Numbered from the stretch's first letter, positions 34,591 through 43,593 are shown. The stretch: DNA of 64,000 nucleotides from JAFEBO01 sp036392375 (GCA_036392375.1 DASVYC010000010.1:1-64000), one strand, 5' to 3'. The notes: a model not told the origin generated them from the letters alone. Program-made: numbers and translations.

Positions 34591-34646
34591 TCCTCGGTCC
34601 TCAGTCCTCAGTCCTCAGTCCTCAGTCCTCACCCCTCACCCCTCAC
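34591..34646 (+). repeat. Eight tandem heptamers TCCTCAG/CCCTCAC
   Basis: One TCCTCGG, four TCCTCAG, one TCCTCAC and two CCCTCAC units run head to tail, followed by CCCTTCCCACTTCCCC. Three units of the same heptamer are found in the hydrolase gene at 9194-9214 on the other strand, followed by a similar tail. Confidence 0.9.
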
Positions 34647-34662
34647 CCCTTCCCACTTCCCC

Positions 34663-36369
34663 GTGCCCCCTCCCCCCAACAACAACGGCTGGCACAAACC
34701 CCAACGCCACTGGGTGATCGATTACATCATCGACACCATCGGATGGCCGCGGGACGAGGACGATCGTCCGGACCTGACGGCGATCCAGGCGCTGAACCTC
34801 CCGCCCGGCACCAAGCCCAGCACGCTGAACCTGCTGTCGATCTCGGTGTCGGGGTTCTACAAGGCCCAGATGCCGCTGATGGCGGCGGCCCTCGCGTACC
34901 GCACGATCTTCGGGCTGGTGCCGGTGCTGATCATCGCGCTCTCCATGCTCGGTGCCTTCGCGAGCGAGAAGGGCATCAAGGAAGTCGTGGACAGCTCGCT
35001 GCGCTACAGCGGCTTGGCCGAGGTGTTCCAGATCGAGGAGAAGAGTGTTCTTCCGATCCCGGACAGCCAGAACCCCGCGGTGCCGCAGCAGACGACGCAG
35101 GAGAAGGCTGCGGAGCCCGGCGACAAGCCGGGGGCCGCGAACGGACCAGCGAACGGACCAGTCACCGGGCCGGTGATCCAGCGTGAGAAGCTCGACGAGT
35201 GGGTGAAGAGCTTGTCGGGCGGCGTGAAGTCGATCAGCTTTACGGGGATCGGTATCGCGTCGCTCTTGCTGCTCATCTACGCCGCGGTGTCGATGGTGGT
35301 CGAGATCGAGTACGCGTTCAACCGCATCTACGAAGCGCCGGCGGGCAAGAGCTGGTCGCGTCGGATCATGCAGTACTGGACGCTGATGACCCTGGGCGCC
35401 CTGTTCCTGGTCGCCACGTTCTACATCGGCAACGAGATCAACCGCTGGGTGCAGTCCGGCATCGAGCGCAACGTCACCGGCGATATCGCCTCGGCCCTGC
35501 TCAAGTTCGCCGGCCTGTCGATCCAGATCGGGATCACGGGCGTGATCCTGATGGTCATCTACTTCACCGTGCCCAACGCACGGGTGCGGTTCCTGCCCGC
35601 GGCGATCGGCGCCCTCTTCGCCGCGGTGCTCTGGGAGCTGCTCAAGTTCGGCTTCCGGTGGTACGTCCTGCAGGTCAGCCAGCCCACCAGCAGCTACAGC
35701 CGCTTCTACGGCTCGCTGGCGTTGCTGCCGTTGACGCTCTTCCTTATCTACTGCACCTGGCTCATCATCCTCTTCGGCCTGCAGATCGCTCGCTCCATCC
35801 AGCTCTTCGGACGCCTGCGATCGATGGGGCCCAACCTCTTTGCGCTCGCCGCGGCCCGCGGGCCGAGCGAGCCGGCGATCATCGACTCGGGGGTGGTGAT
35901 CCCGATCATGGTGGGCATCGCCAAGAACTTCGAGCAAGGCCGCCCCACCCGTGCCGCGGACCTCAAGGGCGAGGTGCGGCTGCACGAGTCGGTCTTGTGC
36001 GAGGTGCTGCGCCAGCTCGCGCGTTCGGGGCTGTTGCTGCAGGTCTCGTCGCCCACCGCCATGGGTTCGCCCGCGTCGATCCTCTTGCCGGGAATCCCCG
36101 CTCCGTGCGACGAGTACTTCACGCTCGCGCGGGGCGCTTCGGCGATCCCGGTGGAGCAGCTCCTGACCCTCGGCTACACGATCAGCGACGGGGTGAAGGC
36201 CCTGGACCCGGACGCGGAGAAGAGTCTGCCCCCGGCTCTGGCACGCCTACGCGCCGCCCAGCGCGAGGCCGCCAAGGGCATGACGCTCGCCGACCTGATC
36301 CAGCCCGCGCCCGAGATACCGCCCGCGTCCCCGCCCGCATCCCCATCGGCAACCCCCACGCCCGCGTAA
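34663..36369 (+). CDS. YihY/BrkB-family membrane protein, 568 aa
   Basis: An integral inner-membrane protein with six predicted spans. The first is after YKAQMPLMAAALAYRTIFGL (the family's ALAYY-type motif), and the rest include FTGIGIASLLLLIYAAVSMV, YFTVPNARVRFLPAAIGALF and LYCTWLIILFGLQIA. Between spans 1 and 2 is a Pro/Gln/Ala-rich loop of about 60 residues, longer than usual. The C-terminal 170 residues are cytoplasmic and winged-helix-like (AADLKGEVRLHESVLCEVLRQL), as in some YihY proteins. The start is uncertain: GTG 34663 follows the heptamer repeat and a terminator-like hairpin, while an in-frame GTG at 34474 would include both. The family's role is unknown despite the old RNase BN label. 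Confidence 0.85.
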   Translation: MPPPPNNNGWHKPQRHWVIDYIIDTIGWPRDEDDRPDLTAIQALNLPPGTKPSTLNLLSISVSGFYKAQMPLMAAALAYRTIFGLVPVLIIALSMLGAFASEKGIKEVVDSSLRYSGLAEVFQIEEKSVLPIPDSQNPAVPQQTTQEKAAEPGDKPGAANGPANGPVTGPVIQREKLDEWVKSLSGGVKSISFTGIGIASLLLLIYAAVSMVVEIEYAFNRIYEAPAGKSWSRRIMQYWTLMTLGALFLVATFYIGNEINRWVQSGIERNVTGDIASALLKFAGLSIQIGITGVILMVIYFTVPNARVRFLPAAIGALFAAVLWELLKFGFRWYVLQVSQPTSSYSRFYGSLALLPLTLFLIYCTWLIILFGLQIARSIQLFGRLRSMGPNLFALAAARGPSEPAIIDSGVVIPIMVGIAKNFEQGRPTRAADLKGEVRLHESVLCEVLRQLARSGLLLQVSSPTAMGSPASILLPGIPAPCDEYFTLARGASAIPVEQLLTLGYTISDGVKALDPDAEKSLPPALARLRAAQREAAKGMTLADLIQPAPEIPPASPPASPSATPTPA

Positions 36370-36392
36370 ACGAACAGAGAGGCGGAGCCACC

Positions 36393-36668
36393 ATGCCAAC
36401 GCAGACCAGCCGCAGCATCGAAACCCGCATCGGACGCGTCACGCGGGCCGTCCTCGCCTTCGCGGCCGCAACGCTGGGAGGCTGCTACGAGCGCGTGGTG
36501 GACGCTTCGGGTCCCAACGCCGGGAGCGTCAACATCCAGCCCTCGGAGCGGAGCGACACCTGGCTCGACCGTGCCGTGTTCCCCGACAAGGGCAAGGAAG
36601 AATCCGCGTTCGGCTCGTCCACCGCGGAGCGCCAGCGGGCGTATATGCGGCAGAACCGCAACAAGTGA
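36393..36668 (+). CDS. Small lipoprotein, 91 aa
   Basis: The signal is residues 1-31 with lipobox LGGC (VLAFAAATLGGC), so the mature protein is a membrane-anchored peptide of about 60 residues. It contains VNIQPSERSDTWLDRAVFP and no known domain. GGAG precedes the start. It begins 23 nt after the YihY gene and is probably in the same transcript. Confidence 0.7.
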   Translation: MPTQTSRSIETRIGRVTRAVLAFAAATLGGCYERVVDASGPNAGSVNIQPSERSDTWLDRAVFPDKGKEESAFGSSTAERQRAYMRQNRNK

Positions 36669-36691
36669 TGGTTCTTCGAGTGTGGTTCTTC

Positions 36692-36810
36692 GGGTGCCAC
36701 TGCCGGTCGGGTGCCACTGCCGGACCGGCTCGGCGGTCCGGCAGTGCGATGACTTCCGTCCACGGCACGACCACACGGGCTTGCCCAAAGCCGCCAAGCC
36801 GCGGCACCCC
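36692..36810 (+). repeat. GGGTGCC element, copy B, with a truncated extra 5' end
   Basis: GGGTGCCACTGCCGG at 36692 is a partial copy. A full 102-nt copy follows at 36709-36810 with perfect stem CACTGCCGGACC / GGTCCGGCAGTG (36715-36726, 36735-36746), loop GGCTCGGC, then GCGATG, and the end AAGCCGCGGCACCCC. It lies 42 nt before the arginase-family gene in the same orientation. Confidence 0.85.
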
Positions 36811-36852
36811 TTCCCGAAGGTCACGCCTCGGACCTTCCGCTACGCTGCCGCG

Positions 36853-37776
36853 ATGATCCCGCACTGCACGCCGGTCCGCTACGCCGCTCCCGACGCCCGT
36901 CTCGCGGCCCACATCCGCACCGACGCACCCGACGGCTGCACCATCGCCATCCTCGGCATGCCCGACGACACCGGCGTGCGCCTCAACAACGGCAGGCCCG
37001 GAGCGAAGGAAGGTCCCACCGCGTTCCGCGCCGCGCTGACGCGCTACGGCGTCGCGACGCCCCCCGAGTTCGATCTGCCAGGCGTCTTCGACGCCGGCGA
37101 CGTCACGCCCCCCGCCTGCACGCCCGGACAGGAAGCCGCGGCACTCACCGAGATGCACCGGCGTGTCAGCGAGGCCGCCGAGACGCTCGCGGCACGCGAC
37201 ATGACCGTCGTGGGCATCGGCGGCGGGCACGATCTCACCTACGCCCTGGTCCGCGGCGTCGCTCGGGCGCACACCGGCAAGAAGCTGATGGGCCTCTATT
37301 ACGACGCGCACCTCGACGTCCGCGACACCATCGGCAGCGGCATGGGCTTCCGCAAGCTGCTAGAAGAGAACATCGCCGCGAGCCTGCGCATCGTCGGCTT
37401 CTCTCCCGAGGTGAACAGCCGCGAGCACGCGCAATGGTTCATCCGCAACCGCGGCACAATCGGGGCCGCCGATGCGCCCCGCATCGGCGGCCTGCCCGAT
37501 GACAGAAACGCCAAGGGCTTCGTCAGCGTCGATCTTGATGCGATCGATATGGCGAGCGCCCCGGGCGTCAGCGCTCCCAACCCCGCGGGTCTTGCCGCGG
37601 GCGATGTCGCCGCGGACCTCCGACAGATCGGTTTCGCGTTCGATCTGGCGTGCATCGACTTCATGGAGCTCTCGCCACCCCACGACGAGGGCGGCCGCAC
37701 CGCGCGCCTTGCGGCCCACCTCTTCGTGAGCTTCCTCCACGGCATCGGCTCGCGCAGGCCCATGCCGCTGGTCTAG
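36853..37776 (+). CDS. Arginase/formimidoylglutamase-family hydrolase, 307 aa
   Basis: A ureohydrolase that cleaves a guanidino or formimino group with two metal ions. The metal motifs are GIGGGHDLTYALVRG (about residue 119), YYDAHLDVRDT (about 149) and VSVDLDAIDMASAPG (about 223). These are the GGGH, DAHxD and DxD motifs of the family. KEGPTAFRAAL near residue 55 is also typical. The phrase GSGMGFRKLLEE suggests the formimidoylglutamase branch (histidine degradation) rather than arginase. No hut genes are adjacent. ATG 36853 follows repeat element copy B. Confidence 0.82.
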   Translation: MIPHCTPVRYAAPDARLAAHIRTDAPDGCTIAILGMPDDTGVRLNNGRPGAKEGPTAFRAALTRYGVATPPEFDLPGVFDAGDVTPPACTPGQEAAALTEMHRRVSEAAETLAARDMTVVGIGGGHDLTYALVRGVARAHTGKKLMGLYYDAHLDVRDTIGSGMGFRKLLEENIAASLRIVGFSPEVNSREHAQWFIRNRGTIGAADAPRIGGLPDDRNAKGFVSVDLDAIDMASAPGVSAPNPAGLAAGDVAADLRQIGFAFDLACIDFMELSPPHDEGGRTARLAAHLFVSFLHGIGSRRPMPLV

Positions 37777-37878
37777 CACGTGCCAAGACGTGGCGCGGTG
37801 GGCCCGACCGGGTGCCTTCGAGCCGATGCCGCCCGCTCGTATCATGCTCGCGGCATCCGCTCTTCCCGAGTCTCTCGC

Positions 37879-38472
37879 ATGGCCAAGAAACCCGCGTCCA
37901 AAGCCGAGATGTTCCCTGTGTGGCAGATGGCGGCGTCGCTGGCGGCACGCAAGCACCACGGCCAGCTCCGCAAGGACGGCAAGACGCCCTACTTCGCCCA
38001 CGTCGTCCGCGTCGCGTTCACCACCGCGGCCTTGTTTGGCTGCAACGACCCGACCGCGATCGCCGCGGCTCTCACCCACGACCTGATCGAGGACACCACC
38101 ACCGACTACGAAGATCTCGAAGAACGCTTCGGGGCCGAGGTCGCCGACATGGTGGTCGCGCTCACCAAGAACATGTCCCTGCCCGAAGCCGCCCGCGAGC
38201 GCGACTACGAGGCACGCCTCGCCAAGGCCGACTGGCGGGTGCGCTTGGTCAAGCTCGCCGACGCCTACGACAACGTGATCGACAGCGACAACGACCCCAA
38301 GCAGGGCGAGAACCTCCCGCGCCGCCTGGGCGCCTGCGTCCGAGCCGTGCGGCTCGCCCAGGTGGATGCCAAGAACCACCCCGAGACCCGCCGCGCCATC
38401 GAGCTGGTCACCGCGCTGGTGAAGCGGTACGAGAAAAAGGCCGGTCCGAAGTGGGACCCCAAACGGGCGTGA
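37879..38472 (+). CDS. HD-domain hydrolase, small alarmone hydrolase-like, 197 aa
   Basis: The sequence HGQLRKDGKTPYFAHVVRVA (residues 26-45), then ALTHDLIEDTTTDYEDLEERFG (HD pair) and LVKLADAYDNVIDSD match the hydrolase half of RelA/SpoT proteins and the stand-alone SAH/MESH1 enzymes. The conserved residues H, HD and D for a Mn ion are present. The likely reaction is removal of pyrophosphate from (p)ppGpp, though other nucleotides are possible. No synthetase domain is attached. ATG 37879 was chosen. It precedes bamA, codirectional. Confidence 0.75.
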   Translation: MAKKPASKAEMFPVWQMAASLAARKHHGQLRKDGKTPYFAHVVRVAFTTAALFGCNDPTAIAAALTHDLIEDTTTDYEDLEERFGAEVADMVVALTKNMSLPEAARERDYEARLAKADWRVRLVKLADAYDNVIDSDNDPKQGENLPRRLGACVRAVRLAQVDAKNHPETRRAIELVTALVKRYEKKAGPKWDPKRA

Positions 38473-38527
38473 ACCAGCGCGGGACGCCGCGGATCGCGAC
38501 GCGTGCGTGCCCATTCCCCCGGCTGCC

Positions 38528-38556
38528 CTGCAACCCGTCTCCGGATGGTGTATTGT
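38528..38556 (+). promoter_or_regulatory. Putative promoter of bamA
   Basis: CTGCAA (38528-38533), 17 nt, TATTGT (38551-38556); the start would be about 14 nt before the ATG at 38576. Confidence 0.35.
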
Positions 38557-38575
38557 CTCCGCTCGGAACGACCGG

Positions 38576-41224
38576 ATGACTTCTCTGAGCCGCACACGAA
38601 CTTCTCGCTCGCTCGCACTCATGCTGCTCGCCGGCGTGGCCCTCGGGCCGTGCCCGGCGAACGCTCAGGACGCCCCGCGTCCCGTGCCCAGCGAGGCCAA
38701 GCCCGCCCGTCCCGTCGGTTCGCCCCCGGCCGACGGCCCGCTGCCCCGCGAGGAACCCAAGCCCGAGCCCGGTGAAGAGGTCGCGATCTTCGAAGGCCGC
38801 CCCATCCGCGAGGTGCGGCTCGTGCGCCCGGTCCGTCCCGCCGCCGACGCCCCCGAGGGCGCACCCACGACCTACGAGCCCATCGACCCCGAGACCGACA
38901 AGCTGGTGCGCAACCAGCTCCGCCTGCGGGAGGGCGCGGCGTACGAGCAGAGCGTGGTGAGCGCCGACATCACCCGCCTCAACCGCATCGGCCGCTTCAA
39001 GCAGGTCGAGAGCCGCGTGCAGTCCTTCGACGACGGCACCATCGCACTGGTGTACGTGCTGCAGCTCCAGCCCATCGTGCAGGATGTGCAGTCGGTCGGC
39101 AACCGCCGCTTCAGCGACCAGCAGATCAACAAGGAAGTGGACATCCTCCGCAGCACGCCGGTGGACCCGCTCCAGCTCGAGCGTGCCGCGCGCCGCATCG
39201 AGGCGATGTACCGCAAGAAGGGCTATTACCTCTGCCGCGTCACCACCGACCTCGAGGAGATCGAGAAGACCGGCATCGTGCTCTTCAAGATCCGCGAGGG
39301 CGAGCGGATGAAGGTGATGGACATCCGCTTCGAGGGCAACCGTTCCTTCGCCGGCGATGAGATCCGCTCGGTCGTCAAGACCAAGACCGCCTGGCTCTTC
39401 GAGCGCGGCCCGCTCGACGACGACGTCCTCGACGACGACGTCGGCAACGTCATCAAGTTCTACAAGGACCGCGGCCACCTCGACGTCCGCGTCGATCGCA
39501 TCGTCCGCCCCGCGCCCAACGGCAAGGAGGCGATCGTCTCCTTCGTCATCGACGAGGGCCCGGTGTACACGCTCCGCGACGTCGAGACCGTCTACCTCGA
39601 GTTCTCCAAGGGCTACCCGACCATCGAGAAGGCCAGGGCCGCCATGCAGCCGGGCGAGAAGATGATCGTGCTCGGCCCCGAGTCGCTCGACGGCAAGAGC
39701 GCCAACATCCTCGTCTACCGCGAGGGCCAGATCAACAGCGAGCAGGCCAAGGGCCTGATGCTTATCAAGCCCGGCGACGTGTACAGCATCGACAAGCTCG
39801 AGAAGTCGAGCAAGATCCTGACCAACGCGCTGGGGATGATGGGCTACGTGGACGCCCGGGTGGAACGCCGCGAGCGCCGCGACACCGAGACTCCGGTGGT
39901 CGACATCGTGCTGTTCGTCTACCAGGGCAAGGACTTCAAGACCGGCGAGGTGATCGTCCAGGGCAACGACATCACCCAGCACAAGGTCGCCCGCCGCCAG
40001 ATCGAGGTCAAGCCCGACCGCCCGCTCGACACCGTCGCGATCGAGAACAGCAAGAACCGCCTGAAGAACCTGAACGTCTTCGACAATCAGCGTCTCCGCA
40101 TCACGCCCCAGCGCCCCACCGACGACGACCCCGAGCACCGCGACGTGCTCGTCGAAGTCGCCGAGACCAACACCGGCGAGTTCAACGTCGGCGCCGCGGT
40201 CAGCAGCGACGGCGGCGTGGTGGGGCGCATCGCCATCACGCAGCGCAACTTCGACGTCGCCGACACGCCCGACACCTTCGGCGAGCTCTTCAGCGGGCGA
40301 GCCTTCCGCGGCGCGGGTCAGACCTTCACCCTCCAGGCCCTGCCCGGTGATCGCATCCAGTCCTACGCCATCGGCCTCTCCGAGCCCTACCTCTTCGAGA
40401 GCAATTACAGCGGCTCGGCGGCCCTGTCCTACAACAAGCGCGCGTACGACGAGTACGACGAGCAGCGCTTCGGGCCGCGCTTCTCGCTGGGACGCCGCCT
40501 CGGCACCCGCTGGACCGCCGTCGTCCCCATCCGGGCCGAACGCATCACGCTCTACAACATCCCCACCGACTCGGCCCGCGACATCGTCAACAGCGGCGGA
40601 ACCAACAACGCCATCGGCGTCGGCCTTGAGCTCACCCGCAACACCTTCGACAACCCCGTCTCGCCCACCAACGGCACCAAGCTCAGCCTCGGCGTCGAAC
40701 AGGTCATGGGCAGCAAGTCCTACAACATCTTCAAGCTCGAGCACCAGATCTACATCCCCATCCGCGAGGATTACCTCGGCCGCAAGACCACCCTCAGCTT
40801 CCGTACTCGCGCCTACTACATCCCCCAGGACAAGGACGACGTGCCGGTCTACGACCGTTTCTACCTCGGCGGCGGAGACCTCCGCGGCTTCGGTTACCGC
40901 ACCGTCTCACCACGCTCCGTCCGCGCCGACAACGGCCAGCCCTCCAACCAGCCCGTCGGCGGCACATGGCTCTTCGCCTTCACCCCCGAGGTCAAGGTCC
41001 CCGTCCTCGACGAGCTCCTCGCCCTGGTCTTCTTCCTCGACACCGGCACCGTGCTCAACAAGCCCGGCGTCCAGGACTACCGCGTCTCGGTCGGCACCGG
41101 CCTGCGCGTCAACATCCCCGCCCTCTCCGGCGCCCCCCTTGCCTTCGACTTCGGCATCCCCCTCAAGAAAGAACCCGGCGACCGCAAACGCCTGTTCACG
41201 TTCTCGATCGATGTGCCGTTCTGA
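38576..41224 (+). CDS. bamA: Outer membrane protein assembly factor BamA, 882 aa
   Basis: It folds beta-barrel proteins into the outer membrane. Residues 1-30 are a signal peptide (LALMLLAGVALGPCPANAQ), followed by a Pro-rich linker and about five POTRA domains (for example VQSVGNRRFSDQQINKEVDI and IRFEGNRSFAGDEIRSVVKT). The C-terminal barrel includes the loop motif LGGGDLRGFGYRTVSPR (equivalent to VRGF/Y) and ends FTFSIDVPF with the terminal Phe. Presence of BamA confirms a diderm envelope. It stands alone; no skp or lpx genes are near. Repeat copy 6 follows the stop. Confidence 0.92.
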   Translation: MTSLSRTRTSRSLALMLLAGVALGPCPANAQDAPRPVPSEAKPARPVGSPPADGPLPREEPKPEPGEEVAIFEGRPIREVRLVRPVRPAADAPEGAPTTYEPIDPETDKLVRNQLRLREGAAYEQSVVSADITRLNRIGRFKQVESRVQSFDDGTIALVYVLQLQPIVQDVQSVGNRRFSDQQINKEVDILRSTPVDPLQLERAARRIEAMYRKKGYYLCRVTTDLEEIEKTGIVLFKIREGERMKVMDIRFEGNRSFAGDEIRSVVKTKTAWLFERGPLDDDVLDDDVGNVIKFYKDRGHLDVRVDRIVRPAPNGKEAIVSFVIDEGPVYTLRDVETVYLEFSKGYPTIEKARAAMQPGEKMIVLGPESLDGKSANILVYREGQINSEQAKGLMLIKPGDVYSIDKLEKSSKILTNALGMMGYVDARVERRERRDTETPVVDIVLFVYQGKDFKTGEVIVQGNDITQHKVARRQIEVKPDRPLDTVAIENSKNRLKNLNVFDNQRLRITPQRPTDDDPEHRDVLVEVAETNTGEFNVGAAVSSDGGVVGRIAITQRNFDVADTPDTFGELFSGRAFRGAGQTFTLQALPGDRIQSYAIGLSEPYLFESNYSGSAALSYNKRAYDEYDEQRFGPRFSLGRRLGTRWTAVVPIRAERITLYNIPTDSARDIVNSGGTNNAIGVGLELTRNTFDNPVSPTNGTKLSLGVEQVMGSKSYNIFKLEHQIYIPIREDYLGRKTTLSFRTRAYYIPQDKDDVPVYDRFYLGGGDLRGFGYRTVSPRSVRADNGQPSNQPVGGTWLFAFTPEVKVPVLDELLALVFFLDTGTVLNKPGVQDYRVSVGTGLRVNIPALSGAPLAFDFGIPLKKEPGDRKRLFTFSIDVPF

Positions 41225-41233
41225 GCTTGGTAC

Positions 41234-41435
41234 TCACCACAGAGGCACAGAGACGCAGAGAAGAAGAATCTTCGACTCAAAGGGCTCAAAGGGCTCAAAG
41301 GGCTCAAAGGGGTTCAAGGCACCTTGCGCCGGGCGATGCTCGCGAAGTCGGTGGTTTGTCGTCTCTTTGAGCTCATCGAGCCCTTCGAGTTGATCGCTTC
41401 TATCTTTCTCTGTGCCTCTGCGCCTCTGTGGTGAA
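41234..41435. repeat. Nested inverted repeat, copy 6, with a GGGCTCAAA centre
   Basis: The outer arms TCACCACAGAGGCACAGAG and CTCTGCGCCTCTGTGGTGA are of the ACAGAG variant. The inner arms are tandem GGGCTCAAA units (41282-41310) and TTTGAGCTCATCGAGCCC (41364 on). It lies in the convergent gap between bamA and the DAHP synthase gene. Confidence 0.88.
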
Positions 41436-41440
41436 CAGAC

Positions 41441-42799
41441 TCAGTTTCCCCGCCCCAGCTTGCGGCTCAGCAAAAACGTCATCTCCAGCGACTGCTGGTA
41501 GTTCAGCCGCGGGTCGCACAGGCTGACGTAATTGGTGGACAAATCCGCCTCGGTCACACCCGCCGCTCCGCCGACGCACTCGGTCACGTCCTCGCCGGTG
41601 AGCTCAAAGTGCACGCCGCCGAGCACGGTGCCGAGCTTCTTGTGCACATCGCACGAGGCTTCCAGTTCCGAACAGATCGCGTCGAACGAGCGGGTCTTGA
41701 TGCCGGTGGACGTCGTCGTCTGGTTGCCGTGCATCGGATCGCACATCCAGAGGACCTTCTTGCCGGCCTTCTGCACGCTCTCGACGATGCGGGGCAGGTT
41801 GGCGGCAACGTTCGCCGCACCCATGCGGCAGATCAACGCGAGCCGCCCGGCCTCGTTCCCCGGGTTCAGCCGCTCGCATAGCGCAATCACGTCCTCACCC
41901 ATCGCCTTGGGCCCGATCTTGATCCCGATCGGGTTGCGGATGCCACGGAAGAACTCCACGTGCGCCCCGTCCAATGCCCGCGTCCGCTCGCCGATCCACG
42001 GGAAGTGGGTGGACAGGTTGTAATGCCCCGCACGCCGCGGCACGGTCCGCGTCTGCGCCGATTCGTAATCCAAGCTCAACCCCTCGTGGCTCGTGAAGAA
42101 CTCCACGCGGGTCAGATCATCGACCGCCTTTTCGCCCAGCGCCTCCATGAACCGCAGCCCGTCGGCCAGGTTCGCGGTCATGCGCTGGTACTCCTCGCGC
42201 AGCGAGGGCGAGAGACTCGCGTGTGCGAAGAACGAGAGGTCCCAGTACTCGGGATGGTGCAGATCGGCGAAGCCGCCGTCCACCAGCGAGCGGATGAAGT
42301 TGAGCGTCAGCGCCGAGTGCTTGTACCCACAGACCATCAGGGCTGGGTCAGGCCGGCGTGCCGCGGCCGTGAACTCGGCGGAGTTGAAGAGGTCGCCGAA
42401 GTACGACGGCAACGTCACCTTCTGTCCGTGCACCTCGCGGGTCTCGGTCGCGCTCGAACGCGGCTTGGCGTACTGCCCCGCGAAGCGCCCGATCCGCACC
42501 ACCGGCTTCTTCAGCCCGTGCACCAGCACCAGCGACATCTGCAGGAGGATCTTCAGCTTGTTGGTGATCGTCTCGCTGCGGCAATCCGCCAGCGTTTCGG
42601 CGCAGTCGCCACCCTGCAACACGAACCGCTTGCCCTCTTGGGCCTCCGCGATCAGCGAGCGCAGCCGCTCGATCTCCCACGACGTGACCAGCGGCGGCAA
42701 CCGCCGCAGATCCTTCACCGCCGCGTCGACCGCGGCCGGATCGTCGTACGCGACCGCGTGCTGCACCGGACGGGTGCGCCAAGAGTCAGGGGACCACAC
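41441..42799 (-). CDS. Class II 3-deoxy-7-phosphoheptulonate (DAHP) synthase, 452 aa
   Basis: It makes DAHP from erythrose-4-phosphate and phosphoenolpyruvate, the first step of the shikimate pathway. Class II motifs are FVLQGGDCAETLADC, PVVRIGRFAGQYAKPRS, FTSHEGLSLDYE and VLWMCDPMHGNQ. Length is normal. The start is uncertain: GTG 42799 gives the usual VWSPDSWRTRP N-terminus, while the best SD (AGGAAGGA) lies 7 nt before an ATC at 42823, and a GTG at 42850 is also in frame. It is convergent with bamA. Repeat copy 7 lies upstream. Confidence 0.9.
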   Translation of the reverse strand: MWSPDSWRTRPVQHAVAYDDPAAVDAAVKDLRRLPPLVTSWEIERLRSLIAEAQEGKRFVLQGGDCAETLADCRSETITNKLKILLQMSLVLVHGLKKPVVRIGRFAGQYAKPRSSATETREVHGQKVTLPSYFGDLFNSAEFTAAARRPDPALMVCGYKHSALTLNFIRSLVDGGFADLHHPEYWDLSFFAHASLSPSLREEYQRMTANLADGLRFMEALGEKAVDDLTRVEFFTSHEGLSLDYESAQTRTVPRRAGHYNLSTHFPWIGERTRALDGAHVEFFRGIRNPIGIKIGPKAMGEDVIALCERLNPGNEAGRLALICRMGAANVAANLPRIVESVQKAGKKVLWMCDPMHGNQTTTSTGIKTRSFDAICSELEASCDVHKKLGTVLGGVHFELTGEDVTECVGGAAGVTEADLSTNYVSLCDPRLNYQQSLEMTFLLSRKLGRGN

Positions 42800-42859
42800 C
42801 GAAGATGAATCGTGCGAAGCGATGACTGTTTCCTTCCTGATTCGAAACACGCTTGAGCG

Positions 42860-42998
42860 TTCACCACAGAGACACAGAGGCACAGAGAAAGACGTTCAAT
42901 TCAATGGGCTCGAAGACACAAGACAATCGATTCCCTGCTCCCCCTCGACTTTCTGTTCCTTCTCGTCTCTCTCTGTGTCTCTGTGTCTCCGTGGTGAC
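42860..42998. repeat. Inverted repeat, copy 7 (ACAGAG variant)
   Basis: The left arm TTCACCACAGAGACACAGAG and right arm CTGTGTCTCCGTGGTGA enclose an 80-nt centre. It lies in the divergent gap between the DAHP synthase and histone-like genes. Confidence 0.85.
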
Positions 42999-43074
42999 TG
43001 TCTTCCGGCTCCTGACTATCGGTGCAACCCCCGCCATGCTCGACGCCGGGACTTTGACCGAACGGTGATTCTTC

Positions 43075-43094
43075 GCAATCTTCCGCAAGATTGC
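43075..43094. other. Perfect 8-bp hairpin upstream of the histone-like gene
   Basis: GCAATCTT-CCGC-AAGATTGC lies 150 nt before the start. Role unknown; the rest of 42999-43244 shows only the probable promoter region. Confidence 0.4.
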
Positions 43095-43244
43095 CAAAGT
43101 CGTGCCGACCCGTCGCCGATCGGGGTGGTGAGCGGTTATCTGGACGGGCACGAGCCCGCCCGCCGCGACTCGGAGGGCGCCCGTTCGGACGGCCTCCACA
43201 TCCGGCCTCGGCGCGTCGCGCCGGGCCACATTGGAGTTCTCAGA

Positions 43245-43532
43245 ATGGCGACCCGCAAGAATCGTTCGACCCGCCGCACCACCAAACGCGCCACGACGCG
43301 CCGCACGACCAAGCGCACCGCCCGTCGCACCACGGCCCGCAAGACCGCTCGTCGCACCGCCCGCAAGACCAACTGGAACAAGAGCTCGTTCAAGTTCTCG
43401 AGCTACAAGAAGAACGGCAAGCGCACCGCGAAGCGTTCGACCGCCAAGCGCTCGGCCCGCAAGTCGACCGCCAAGCGCGCGTTCTCCTACAAGTTCTCGA
43501 CCGCCCGCCGCAGCTTCCGCCGCGCGGCCTAA
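43245..43532 (+). CDS. Histone H1-like basic protein, 95 aa
   Basis: About half of all residues are Lys, Arg or Thr, in short patterns such as RRTTKRATTRRTTKRTARRT and AKRSTAKRSARKSTAKRA. Two aromatic patches FKFSSYKK and SYKFSTARRSF interrupt them. The pattern resembles bacterial histone H1-like (Hc1/HU tail) proteins that compact DNA or bind RNA. No globular domain is present. A strong terminator follows, so the gene is a single unit. The long open frame upstream is an accident of base composition; the ATG at 43245 fits. Confidence 0.7.
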   Translation: MATRKNRSTRRTTKRATTRRTTKRTARRTTARKTARRTARKTNWNKSSFKFSSYKKNGKRTAKRSTAKRSARKSTAKRAFSYKFSTARRSFRRAA

Positions 43533-43561
43533 TCGAGAGCCGGACAACCGAAATGAAGCCG

Positions 43562-43593
43562 CAACCCCCGCGCAAGCGGGGGTTGTTGCTTTG
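43562..43593 (+). terminator. Intrinsic terminator of the histone-like gene
   Basis: A 10-bp stem CAACCCCCGC / GCGGGGGTTG with loop GCAA is followed by TTGCTTTGG. Confidence 0.88.

Noticed and set aside
34474..34662. Phase-variable N-terminus of YihY through the heptamer array as an established feature
   Set aside because: A terminator-like hairpin lies between GTG 34474 and the array, which favours the downstream start. It is kept only as a question in the findings.
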